Of a stretch of 64,000 nt of DNA, positions 17,054 through 24,751 are shown one piece after another (within the stretch, counting starts at the first letter, position 1; the number at the start of each line of letters is the position of its first letter). This DNA comes from JACMLD01 sp963705285 (GTDB taxonomy: Bacteria; Bacteroidota; Bacteroidia; Chitinophagales; Chitinophagaceae): the NCBI GenBank assembly GCA_963705285.1, contig OY970066.1:4154001-4218000 (forward strand). Direction: 5' to 3'. Below the pieces are notes generated by a model. That model worked only from the letters and a program-made list of their open reading frames with translations, made no database searches and was not told the origin of the DNA. The position numbers and the translations under genes were made by a program.

Positions 17054-18097
17054 ATGCAACCAAGAAAAAATTCGGATCGAAAAAAACGCCTGCTCATGTT
17101 TGCGGGATTGTATGCGGCTTCCGTTATTCTTATGTTTTTTATATTCTCTGCGTTTGGTGTAAGTTTTTCCGTAAACGGCAAACAGCCAGATAACCAATTT
17201 GCGGGCAAGCGTACGGCAGCAGAAAACGAAGTTATACAAACAGACAGCCTGTTGCATGCCGGTTTGCGCATGGTGCAGTTGTCTGACGAAAGGCTGCGAC
17301 TCTTGGGGGATACGGCTTCTGCTTTGCAGCAAATAGAAGCCGCCATGCAGGTTAACAATAACGTTATAGCATTGAAAAATGCACTCGATAGTATTGAAAT
17401 ACTTTCTGCTGCCAGCGCCGGCGGAGGTACATTAAGTAAAATGATGATCAATACTTTCAGGGCTGCGCTTAATGAAAGACAGGCATTGAAGAATATGCAA
17501 TCATCTATTACCACCGGCAAAACAAGGTTAAGTGCCAACCAGCAGGATGATATGCAGTGGCGCGATCAGTTATTGAGAAAAGACAATGAGATTAACAGGC
17601 TTGAATTGCAGCTTAAAGCAATGCAACAATCAAATACCGGTATAACAAAAGCCAGCGGCGCAAGTGAGGCGCAGCAGGGTGAAGTAGAACTATTGAAAAC
17701 GGCGTTTAATGATCAGCAAAAAGTTTATGAGGCATTAAAAGAGAATTTTGGCCGCGTGAAAACAGAGAATGCAGTGTTAACCGCTAAAGTGGCCGATATG
17801 AAAAAGAATGTGGCAATACCGGTTGCCGCCAGCAACACTGCCGATAACCGAGTTAGCGAACTGCAACAAAAGCTGGAAGCCATGAATGCAGATTTGTATT
17901 TTGCGCGTATAGATTGCAATATGGCCAGGGCCGATGCGCAACAGATAATTTCAAATGCGCGGCAGCGGAAAGAATTGTTGATAGAATCGTTGGGAATGTT
18001 AAACAATCTGGCTAAGTCGAGCGACGATGGAGTGCAAAAAAAGGCAAAAGAGAAAATCGCCCGTCTGAATCGAATTGCAAATACATTGCACGATTAG
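17054..18097 (+). CDS. Membrane-anchored coiled-coil protein, TssO-like
   Basis: 347 aa from the ATG at 17054; a TTG at 17021 would add 11 residues. A basic N-terminus and one transmembrane helix (RLLMFAGLYAASVILMFFIF) precede about 300 residues of mostly predicted coiled coil (LRKDNEINRLELQLKAMQQ, VSELQQKLEAMNADLYFAR). This matches the topology of TssO, the second Bacteroidota-specific T6SS membrane protein, but TssO is usually much shorter, so the call leans on its position 46 nt after the TssN-like gene. It converges with the RRM gene. Confidence 0.5.
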   Translation: MQPRKNSDRKKRLLMFAGLYAASVILMFFIFSAFGVSFSVNGKQPDNQFAGKRTAAENEVIQTDSLLHAGLRMVQLSDERLRLLGDTASALQQIEAAMQVNNNVIALKNALDSIEILSAASAGGGTLSKMMINTFRAALNERQALKNMQSSITTGKTRLSANQQDDMQWRDQLLRKDNEINRLELQLKAMQQSNTGITKASGASEAQQGEVELLKTAFNDQQKVYEALKENFGRVKTENAVLTAKVADMKKNVAIPVAASNTADNRVSELQQKLEAMNADLYFARIDCNMARADAQQIISNARQRKELLIESLGMLNNLAKSSDDGVQKKAKEKIARLNRIANTLHD

Positions 18098-18161
18098 CCT
18101 GAACAATTTTGTCTTTTGCCTTATTAAAAAGAAGAATAAGTTATTATCAAAGCCCAGCCAG

Positions 18162-18569
18162 TTAAAAACGGTTGCGGTTCCTATCGTTGCCACCACCGTA
18201 TCCACCACCTCTATCGCCACCGCCGCCACCTCTGTAGCCGCCTCCACCACCACCGCTATTGCCGCCACCTCTGTATCCACCACCACCGCCTCCGCCGCGT
18301 TGGCCACCACCGCCACTGCCGCCACCCGGACGATCATCGGCTGCTTTTACCACCAACGGTTTTTTGCCCAGCGAAATATCGTTCAGGTTCTCGATAGCAT
18401 CCTTTGCCTCAGCTTCAATGGGCATTTCAACAAAACCAAATCCCCTGCTTTTGCCAGTCTCTTTGTCTATGGCAACTTTGGCAGATTTAATCGTTCCAAA
18501 CTTTTCAAAAATTTCCATTAATTCATCATCATCCAAATCATATGGCAGGCCGGCAACAAAAAGGTTCAT
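18162..18569 (-). CDS. RNA-binding protein: RRM plus glycine-rich RGG tail
   Basis: 135 aa. A single RRM at about 2-76 with RNP2 LFVAGL (3-8) and RNP1 KSRGFGFVE (40-48), then about 55 residues dominated by glycine with GGYRGGG and GGDRGGG units, ending NDRNRNRF. It resembles cyanobacterial and plant glycine-rich cold-response RNA-binding proteins, which are also common in Bacteroidota. Likely a cytosolic RNA chaperone that binds single-stranded RNA. The tail is encoded by CCACC-type microsatellite-like DNA (about 18180-18320), prone to length variation. Confidence 0.92.
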   Translation of the reverse strand: MNLFVAGLPYDLDDDELMEIFEKFGTIKSAKVAIDKETGKSRGFGFVEMPIEAEAKDAIENLNDISLGKKPLVVKAADDRPGGGSGGGGQRGGGGGGGYRGGGNSGGGGGGYRGGGGGDRGGGYGGGNDRNRNRF

Positions 18570-18810
18570 AAAAAAAATTTTAGTAAAAATAGTAACTTAT
18601 TTTGTATTGTATCTAATAATAAGGGTTAAGTGGTAGTAAAATATGTGCTATTTTGTAAATCATCTCCAGATTGATTAATGCTTTGCAGATTTTCGAATTT
18701 TTTGGAGTAAAAAACGCATAGCTTTCCAATGCAGGGCGCTGTAGCTGCAGGTCATTTGGCCACGCCTCGCCCCGGACAAATCATATCTGGCTTTTAATTG
18801 AAAGTAAAGT

Positions 18811-19287
18811 ATGTCTATTTCTTTTAATGGTAAAACATCAAATAATCAGCGGGGGTCAGACTATGATTTTCTGAACGGTGTTTTTGAATGGGTGTTTTAT
18901 AATTTGCCACCCAGGGCCGATAATACCTTTACCCGCAACATGTACGAGTTTTATAAAACCCGCGGCGGGCTAAGCAAAAAGCAACTGGAAGCCTTGCTAC
19001 GCATCATCAACGGCATCAATGCCACGCCTCCTTTCAGCACGGCTACACTGGAGGCCATCATCAAAAAAAAGGCTTCGAAATCAAAAACGCCTTTGCCTGC
19101 CGCCACGCCCATGTACAAAGAAGACACGGAGACCCGGCAAAAACTTGAATATATACTGTCAGTTTCACCAGCGCACAAGGCCGCCATATTGTATATGAAT
19201 AAATTAACGCTGCACGAGGTGTTAACCCAGGCAGATAAGGATGCCATTAATAAATTCTTTCAGCTCATCAGCGCATTGAAGAAATAG
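18811..19287 (+). CDS. Conserved hypothetical protein, 158 aa
   Basis: Soluble, mostly helical and basic (Lys-rich middle KKKASKSKTPLP). No signal peptide, membrane helix or named domain. The N-terminal third has the pattern FLNGVFEWVFYNLPPRADNTF. Its TAG stop is the first element of a GATTTTGAG word run. Probably separate from the FKBP gene, which has its own -7 box. Function unknown. Confidence 0.7.
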   Translation: MSISFNGKTSNNQRGSDYDFLNGVFEWVFYNLPPRADNTFTRNMYEFYKTRGGLSKKQLEALLRIINGINATPPFSTATLEAIIKKKASKSKTPLPAATPMYKEDTETRQKLEYILSVSPAHKAAILYMNKLTLHEVLTQADKDAINKFFQLISALKK

Positions 19288-19325
19288 GGGGGGATTTTGA
19301 GATTTTGAGATTTCGGGATTTTTGC
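19285..19325 (+). repeat. Short stop-anchored GATTTTGAG word tract
   Basis: Starts at the TAG stop (19285-19287), then a G-run and successive GATTTTGAGATTT words to about 19322. The same word family is used in the tract at 47704-47945. Confidence 0.65.
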
Positions 19326-19488
19326 GTGCGGATTTTCCCAGCTGATGTATATCGCGCGATTTTTTCTTCCAAGACCAACTGACAAGATGTAGCAACTTGT
19401 ATTTGTTTACCGATGCCTGTATGATATTAAAAGAAGCGATGCAAGTAATTTCTGAATGGATGCCATCTGCCGCCAAATCAAAATGACT

Positions 19489-19496
19489 TATTTTTG
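19489..19496 (+). promoter_or_regulatory. Candidate Bacteroidota -7 box before FKBP
   Basis: TATTTTTG matches TAnnTTTG and lies 13 nt before the chosen ATG at 19510. No good -33 TTG at standard spacing. Confidence 0.4.
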
Positions 19497-19509
19497 CCAA
19501 AATTATTTC

Positions 19510-19944
19510 ATGGGCATATCCGATAAATTAGCACAAATGAAAAATGAAAAAGCAGCGGCTAACCTTAAAGCCGGACAAGATTTTTTAGAAGCCAACAAAA
19601 CAAAAGAAGGAGTAGTGGCTTTACCCAGTGGACTGCAATACGAGGTGCTTACACAGGGCACCGGTGCAAAACCCGGGGCTAGGGATAAAGTAACCTGTCA
19701 TTACCATGGCACATTGATAGATGGAACCGTTTTCGACAGTTCGGTACAACGTGGTCAGCCGGCAACATTTCCCCTAGACAGGGTAATTTCTGGCTGGACA
19801 GAAGGTCTTCAGTTAATGCCCACCGGTAGTAAGTGGCGTTTCTTCATTCCACCCAATTTAGGTTATGGCGACAGGCAGGTAAGCGCGGAAATTGGCCCTA
19901 ACAGCACACTGATATTTGATGTTGAATTAATAAGCGTGAGCTAG
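19510..19944 (+). CDS. FKBP-type peptidyl-prolyl cis-trans isomerase
   Basis: 144 aa from ATG 19510. The frame is open upstream to 19456, but a -7 box falls inside that extension. A short N-terminal helical segment is followed by a complete FKBP domain: VTCHYHGTLIDGTVFDSS, PATFPLDRVISGWTEGLQ, MPTGSKWRFFIPPNLGYG and the terminal TLIFDVELISV. It isomerises X-Pro bonds and may assist folding. No signal peptide is seen with this start, suggesting a cytosolic protein, unlike the many exported Bacteroidota FKBPs. Confidence 0.93.
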   Translation: MGISDKLAQMKNEKAAANLKAGQDFLEANKTKEGVVALPSGLQYEVLTQGTGAKPGARDKVTCHYHGTLIDGTVFDSSVQRGQPATFPLDRVISGWTEGLQLMPTGSKWRFFIPPNLGYGDRQVSAEIGPNSTLIFDVELISVS

Positions 19945-19970
19945 AATAGAATAAATGTGCTAACCTGCCC

Positions 19971-20555
19971 CGACGCGGTGTATGGAACGCAGATTATCAT
20001 GATGGTGATGATGGAAAATGATTTGTTTTGCCACGACTGTAGGGACTGGGCTTGCCCCAGCCCTAATTTTTATCGATGAAATGCCCGAGTAAAGTCATGT
20101 GCTACTGCCTCGACGCGGTGTATGGAACGCAGATGATCATGATTGTGATGACTAACTGTATGATTTGCAAAATGAATTTTTAAAAACAAGATAGTGATGT
20201 CGGATAGCGAGGGCTGCGCGTGGGTGGCTTCCCCCAGCCGGGGGAAGTCGGAAGGGGGCCGATTCTCTGCTGGCGCTGTTTGCTCTGTGCGCAAATAATG
20301 TTACTTGATTTTATGAAACGCAGATTATCATGACGGTGATGATTGAAAATGATTTCAATGATTCTCTGCTGGCGCTGTTCGCTCTGTGCGCAAATCCTAT
20401 TACTTCTGACGTCTACGTCTGACCGAAAATAAAACCGGTTGATAGCCGCCAGACCAGGAGTTGAGCCGGCGGTTAACGTGGAGATACAGGAGCATCATCT
20501 TTGTTATTAACCAATATTAATAAACGTAGCATTCCCCCTTTAGGGGGCTAGGGGG
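19971..20555. repeat. Intergenic block of dispersed repeats with palindromes
   Basis: Repeat A (core CGACGCGGTGTATGGAACGC followed by AGATTATCATGATGGTGATG) occurs at 19971-20024 and 20111-20168, 140 bp apart, with a partial third copy at 20312-20354. Repeat B (GATTCTCTGCTGGCGCTGTT plus 16 nt) occurs at 20261-20296 and 20360-20395. Hairpins include CTTCCCCC (20228-20235) / GGGGGAAG (20240-20247). The block ends in ATTCCCCCTTTAGGGGGCTA (from 20531), a REP-like palindrome. No gene is visible. Confidence 0.8.
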
Positions 20556-21666
20556 TTGGTAATTTACCAATGGAGGTAAACAATTGCCTGAAACAATTCC
20601 ATTCTGTTTTGCCTGCGCGAATGGTATCTGCTTTTTCAGCATAATAGCCTTTAAGAAAATTGCTGTTGCCTGTCCACACTGTTTGCATCATACCACTGAA
20701 TCTCGGTTTCATGTCAGCGGTCGATTCGTTCCTGAACACAATCATGTCTTGTAATTGTTTGTTGGCAATTTCGCCATTGCGCCAGGGGCAGGTAACTACT
20801 TTAAAACCTTTCATGGCAAAATAGACAGCTGTTTTATCGGCACGTTCATAATGCCAGTCGCAAATAACCACGTCTTTCGGAATCATGTCTACCGCCGGCC
20901 AGGTATTGTTTTTACTGGCTTCCCACATACCGAGGCCGGTGGCATTGCCATCAATCAGGCGGTCGCCCCATATCCATAGTTCTTTTTTTGATGAGGCCAG
21001 GTGATCACGCAAGGCGGTTACTTCATTGGCAAATAGGATGGCTTTGTCTTTGCCATTGCAACGGGTACAGGTGCTGTGGCCAATATAAAACACTTCATCC
21101 ATGCCGGCGTGAAAAGCATCCGTTTCAAATACCTCGCAGATTTCATCCATCAAAGAAAATACAATGCCATGCACATCGGGGTGCAGCGGGCAATAGCTTT
21201 TACAATACAAGCTGTCAGCATTAGGCCATTGATATTTGACAGGCATAACAACACCCGGCGTTTCATCGAACTGCGGATATTTTTTTAGCAGGTTATAGGT
21301 AGTGCCCGCCCAAGACTGATGCCCCAGCAGGTTTACCTGCGGAATTACTTTTATCTGGTGGGTTTTGCAGGCGGCTACAATTTTTTTTACATCTTCTTTT
21401 GAAAGTGCGATGCTGTCTCTCAACTCTGGATGGCTGGTGTACTGGTAATTAAAATCTACGCGCAGTACCAGCACGTTTACCGAACGGGGTGCCAGTTCCT
21501 GGTTAATAAACTGCACAAAAGAATCAACGGTGCGCGGCTGGGGCGCCACAATACAAAATCCGCGAACGGGTAATGAGTTGTCTGCATAGGTGGCAGTTGA
21601 TTTACTGGTTCTGCAGGATATGATGACCATTGCAATAATAGCAGCAAGCAGGAGGGGTTTCTTCAT
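20548..21666 (-). CDS. GH20-like glycoside hydrolase lipoprotein
   Basis: 372 aa from ATG 21666 (MKKPLLLAAIIAMVIISC, lipobox Cys18). TIM-barrel features of GH20 hexosaminidases: NVLVLRVDFNYQY (strand), VKKIVAACKTHQIKVIPQVNLLGH, and FHAGMDEVF with the paired acids D190-E191 that act in substrate-assisted catalysis. Likely removes beta-linked N-acetylhexosamine at the cell surface. It lies 33 nt after a NamZ-type gene in the same operon, suggesting joint breakdown of GlcNAc-MurNAc material. The C-terminal residues PTP and the stop codon are encoded by a REP-like repeat. Confidence 0.78.
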   Translation of the reverse strand: MKKPLLLAAIIAMVIISCRTSKSTATYADNSLPVRGFCIVAPQPRTVDSFVQFINQELAPRSVNVLVLRVDFNYQYTSHPELRDSIALSKEDVKKIVAACKTHQIKVIPQVNLLGHQSWAGTTYNLLKKYPQFDETPGVVMPVKYQWPNADSLYCKSYCPLHPDVHGIVFSLMDEICEVFETDAFHAGMDEVFYIGHSTCTRCNGKDKAILFANEVTALRDHLASSKKELWIWGDRLIDGNATGLGMWEASKNNTWPAVDMIPKDVVICDWHYERADKTAVYFAMKGFKVVTCPWRNGEIANKQLQDMIVFRNESTADMKPRFSGMMQTVWTGNSNFLKGYYAEKADTIRAGKTEWNCFRQLFTSIGKLPTP

Positions 21667-21699
21667 AATAGTGACCAAGTTTAACCGGTGAAGATTAGG

Positions 21700-22947
21700 T
21701 TAGGGATACAAAAGGTATTTTTTTCTCATGATTTTATAAGCAGCCAGGCCGGGCTCCCAACTCTTACGTATTTGTGCTTCAGGAACACCAGCCATAATTT
21801 GTTCTTTGAATTGTGTATTGCCTGCCAGCTTACTGATGTTGCCCATTTCTTTACTTTGGGTGTAGTCGAAAAACTTTTCTTTGTAAGGATAGGCTTTGTA
21901 CAATTCTATCATCCATTGCAGGTTGATTTGTTTTTTGCGCAGCAGCGTATCAATATAATATTTTCTCAGGTCAATGCCATAACAAACCTTGTTCATGTGC
22001 TGCGGTGTTTCGCTCATGCCTTTTATGCTGACCGGGGTAAATGAGAATTCGTATTGCCCTTTCAAATCCGGGTTACCCAACACGGTAAACGGAAAATAAG
22101 TTCCGCGTCCCAGGTTTAATACGGTTCCTTCAAACAGGCAGGTGGAAGGATTGAGCATTACCGATAGCTGGGTGTTAAGATTGGGGGAAGGTTTCACGGG
22201 CAGTTCATAATACATGCTGTGATTGTAATTGGCAACCGGGATGATCTTCAGCTTGCATTTTATTTTATTGGCCAGCCAGCCTTCTCCGTTTACCATCTGC
22301 GCAAATTCTGCCACCGTTAACCCGTGTGTAATGGGGATGGGAAACATACCGATGCCAGATTTAAGCGACATATCCAATACCGGCCCGTCGATAAAATATC
22401 CATTAGGATTAGGCCTGTCTAATATCATCAGTTCTTTGCCGTTTTCTGCACACGCTTCCATAATGCGGGCCAGTGCATTGATATTGGTATAAAAACGGCA
22501 ACCAACATCCTGTACATCATACATCATGATGTCTATATCTGCCAGGTCTTCTTTAGTTGGTTTTGATTTGCCGCCATACAATGAAATGATTCGGATGCCG
22601 GTAGCGGAATCGATTTCATCTGCCACGTGCACGCCGGCGCTCGCATTGCCCCTGAAACCATGTTCTGGCCCAAATACTTTTACAATATTGATACCCCTTG
22701 TATGCAGGCTATCAACCAGGTGTTTTTTACCTATGATGGTGGTGGGATTGGCGAGTATGGCTACCCTTTTCCCTTTCAGATACGCTACATATTTTTCAGT
22801 TTGATCTGCTCCGGTAATAATCCTGGTCTTGGCGGTTGTAAGGTGAGGTGCATTTTTTGATCCGGTAACCTGTTGATTGGTGGGCATGAAGGCAACCAAT
22901 ACCAACGCAGCACACGCTAACCATACTACAGACAGAAAAAACTTCAT
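21700..22947 (-). CDS. namZ: DUF1343 protein, NamZ-type exo-beta-N-acetylmuramidase (GH171)
   Basis: 415 aa with an N-terminal signal/anchor (MKFFLSVVWLACAALVLVAF). Family motifs in order: ILANPTTIIGKKHLVDSL, VFGPEHGFRG (Glu95, the likely catalytic acid), IMMYDVQDVGCRFYTNI, ELMILDRPNPNGYFIDGPVL, and the C-terminal LRKYYIDTLLRKKQINLQW. NamZ releases MurNAc from the non-reducing end of peptidoglycan fragments (known for Bacillus and Tannerella enzymes). First gene of a two-gene operon with the GH20-like lipoprotein. A TATCTTTA sequence upstream is a weak -7 candidate. Confidence 0.9.
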   Translation of the reverse strand: MKFFLSVVWLACAALVLVAFMPTNQQVTGSKNAPHLTTAKTRIITGADQTEKYVAYLKGKRVAILANPTTIIGKKHLVDSLHTRGINIVKVFGPEHGFRGNASAGVHVADEIDSATGIRIISLYGGKSKPTKEDLADIDIMMYDVQDVGCRFYTNINALARIMEACAENGKELMILDRPNPNGYFIDGPVLDMSLKSGIGMFPIPITHGLTVAEFAQMVNGEGWLANKIKCKLKIIPVANYNHSMYYELPVKPSPNLNTQLSVMLNPSTCLFEGTVLNLGRGTYFPFTVLGNPDLKGQYEFSFTPVSIKGMSETPQHMNKVCYGIDLRKYYIDTLLRKKQINLQWMIELYKAYPYKEKFFDYTQSKEMGNISKLAGNTQFKEQIMAGVPEAQIRKSWEPGLAAYKIMRKKYLLYP

Positions 22948-23051
22948 GAATACAATTTTTGATATTTAAAGATACATGCTTCATCTATAAAATTGATGGT
23001 AAACATTGCACGTTACACATCACTTCATCTGCGTGGTGGCAGCCATGTTTA

Positions 23052-23747
23052 TCACAGGGCTTTCTTCTCCATCTTTACCAAATATTGCCCGTTTTCATCT
23101 TCTGTAATAAAGGTTGACTGCCATCCTTCCGCTTCAGCTATAGAAAGTAAAGTGTGCCTGTCTATATACAACCAGTTGAACCAATCTGTTTTTTTTCCTT
23201 TGTATTGGTAGCGGTACGCAATTTCGCCGTAGTAGGTTTTCAGGTCTGGTAAATGGTTATCATACACGTAAGCCACATCAGAAGAATCAAAAATAAGTTG
23301 TCCGCCGGTAAGCAGTAACGTGGCCGCATGCTGCAAAAAAGCCCGTAAGCCATTTAGTGTGCCTGCCAATCCAATACCATTCATCAGCAATAACAACGTA
23401 TCATATTTACCGTGGTTGTATAAAAATATATCTTGTTGAACCACTTTCTGTACACCGCGCTCCTTCATTACATTGCACGATAACAATGAAACCTCCAGCG
23501 CGGTAACATCATGCCCCTGTTGCTGCAGCCACAATGCATGACTACCTGCACCTGCGCCAATATCAAGTATTTTACCTTTGCACTGTTGCAAGGCGGCAAG
23601 TTCAAGTGCAGGCATCTGCCTGCCACTGCGGAAGTAGGCTTCCACCGGCATTTCTTCTTTTGGGCCGTATTTGTTCAGTATCCAGAGTTTACCCGGACGG
23701 TTATGATGGTGGTAATCTGCTATTGCCTGGCCTAACGGATCAGTCAT
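23052..23747 (-). CDS. Class I SAM-dependent methyltransferase
   Basis: 231 aa from ATG 23747 (MTDPLGQAIADYHHH); an extension to 23846 lacks family similarity. Motif I is ILDIGAGAGSHALWLQQQG, the acidic loop is VTALEVS, and motif IV-V is YDTLLLLMNGIGLAG. It resembles small-molecule methyltransferases with a Rossmann fold. The substrate is not predictable. No signal peptide. Divergent from the DUF1080 gene, with starts 126 bp apart. Confidence 0.88.
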   Translation of the reverse strand: MTDPLGQAIADYHHHNRPGKLWILNKYGPKEEMPVEAYFRSGRQMPALELAALQQCKGKILDIGAGAGSHALWLQQQGHDVTALEVSLLSCNVMKERGVQKVVQQDIFLYNHGKYDTLLLLMNGIGLAGTLNGLRAFLQHAATLLLTGGQLIFDSSDVAYVYDNHLPDLKTYYGEIAYRYQYKGKKTDWFNWLYIDRHTLLSIAEAEGWQSTFITEDENGQYLVKMEKKAL

Positions 23748-23872
23748 GCTATGAAAATAAAGCAAATAATAGCATCGCCATACAGAAAAATATTGTTGGC
23801 CGGTATTGTATGATATCAGCATCTTTGCACGATATAATTGCATCATCTCTCATTAACGTAATCGCCTGATAT

Positions 23873-24559
23873 ATGAAACTGTCTCCTTTAATTTCCATTT
23901 GTGCGGCCATTCTTTTTTCAATGCAAGGTGTTGCGCAAACACCTTACAGTTTGTTCAACGGAAAAGATTTAGGTGGATGGCATGCTGACGTGCCCGATTT
24001 AGATACCAACCAGCAGGGGAAAAATCCTTTCGTGGTTAGAGGTGGTTTGCTGGTGAGCATGGGTAACCCCAACGGTCACCTGATAACCGATTCTATTTAC
24101 AACGATTACCGCCTCCAGGTAGAATACCGCTTTGCCGGTAAGCCCGGCAACTGCGGTGTGTTGGTACACGCGTCTGTACCGCGCTCCTTATACAAAATGT
24201 TTCCAAAATCTATTGAATGCCAGATGATGCACCAGAATGCCGGCGATTTTTGGTGTATTGTGGAAGACATAACGGTGCCGGATATGGAGAAACGCCGTGG
24301 CCCAAAAGCGGAATGGGGTATTACAGAAGGAAAAGGGCGCCGTATCATTAACCTTACGGATAATTCAGAAAAACCGCTGGGCGAATGGAATACCATGGTG
24401 ATTCAATGCAAGGGCAACGCCATCACCGTTTGGGTGAATAATGACTTAGTGAATGATGGCTATAATTGTACTGCATCCAAAGGCCATATTGCGTTGCAGG
24501 CAGAAGGCGCGGAGGTGGAGTTTAGAAAAGTTGAAATAACGAAATTGGGAGTTCGTTAG
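23873..24559 (+). CDS. DUF1080 family protein (3-keto-disaccharide hydrolase domain)
   Basis: 228 aa. Signal peptide MKLSPLISICAAILFSMQGVAQ, then a concanavalin-like DUF1080 domain: SLFNGKDLGGWHADVP at the start, YRLQVEYRFAGKPGNCGVLVHA, SIECQMMHQNAGDFW and ITVWVNNDLVNDGYNC. Domains of this type (PF06439) hydrolyse 3-keto-glycosides produced by Gfo/Idh/MocA oxidoreductases; two Tat-exported members of that family lie at 27.6 and 33.9 kb. Periplasmic. The last codons (GTT CGT TAG) belong to the AGTTC repeat tract. Confidence 0.88.
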   Translation: MKLSPLISICAAILFSMQGVAQTPYSLFNGKDLGGWHADVPDLDTNQQGKNPFVVRGGLLVSMGNPNGHLITDSIYNDYRLQVEYRFAGKPGNCGVLVHASVPRSLYKMFPKSIECQMMHQNAGDFWCIVEDITVPDMEKRRGPKAEWGITEGKGRRIINLTDNSEKPLGEWNTMVIQCKGNAITVWVNNDLVNDGYNCTASKGHIALQAEGAEVEFRKVEITKLGVR

Positions 24560-24751
24560 TTTGGTAGTTCGGAAGTTCGGAAGTTCAGAAGTTCAGAAGT
24601 TCAGAAGTTCAGAAGTTCGGTAGTACGATCACTAAAAGTAGGTTAATCTCAGCTATTGCGGTTCGGAACTCAGGAACTCCCGAACTCAGGAACTAGGAAC
24701 TAGGAACTAGGAACTAGGAACTTTAAACTTTGAACTACGAACTAAGAACTT
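24551..24751. repeat. Mirrored stop-anchored AGTTC word tract between convergent genes
   Basis: Left half (24551-24630) repeats AAGTTCAG/AAGTTCGG about eight times in the sense of the DUF1080 gene. Right half (24661-24751) repeats AACTAGG/GAACTCAG, which on the - strand is again AGTTC-type and in the sense of the methyltransferase gene. Both stop codons and the last residues of both proteins lie within the words. The 30-nt centre is non-repetitive. The halves can form a long imperfect stem. Confidence 0.85.

Noticed and set aside
16945..17538. - strand open frame of about 200 codons
   Set aside because: Antisense shadow of the TssN-like and coiled-coil genes; Cys/Ser-rich composition unlike real proteins here.
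18259..18636. + strand Pro-rich frame
   Set aside because: It is the complement of the Gly-rich tail of the RRM gene.
24551..24751. CRISPR-like array of short repeats
   Set aside because: Units are 7-9 nt, contiguous, without spacers, and overlap coding sequence; no cas genes are present.
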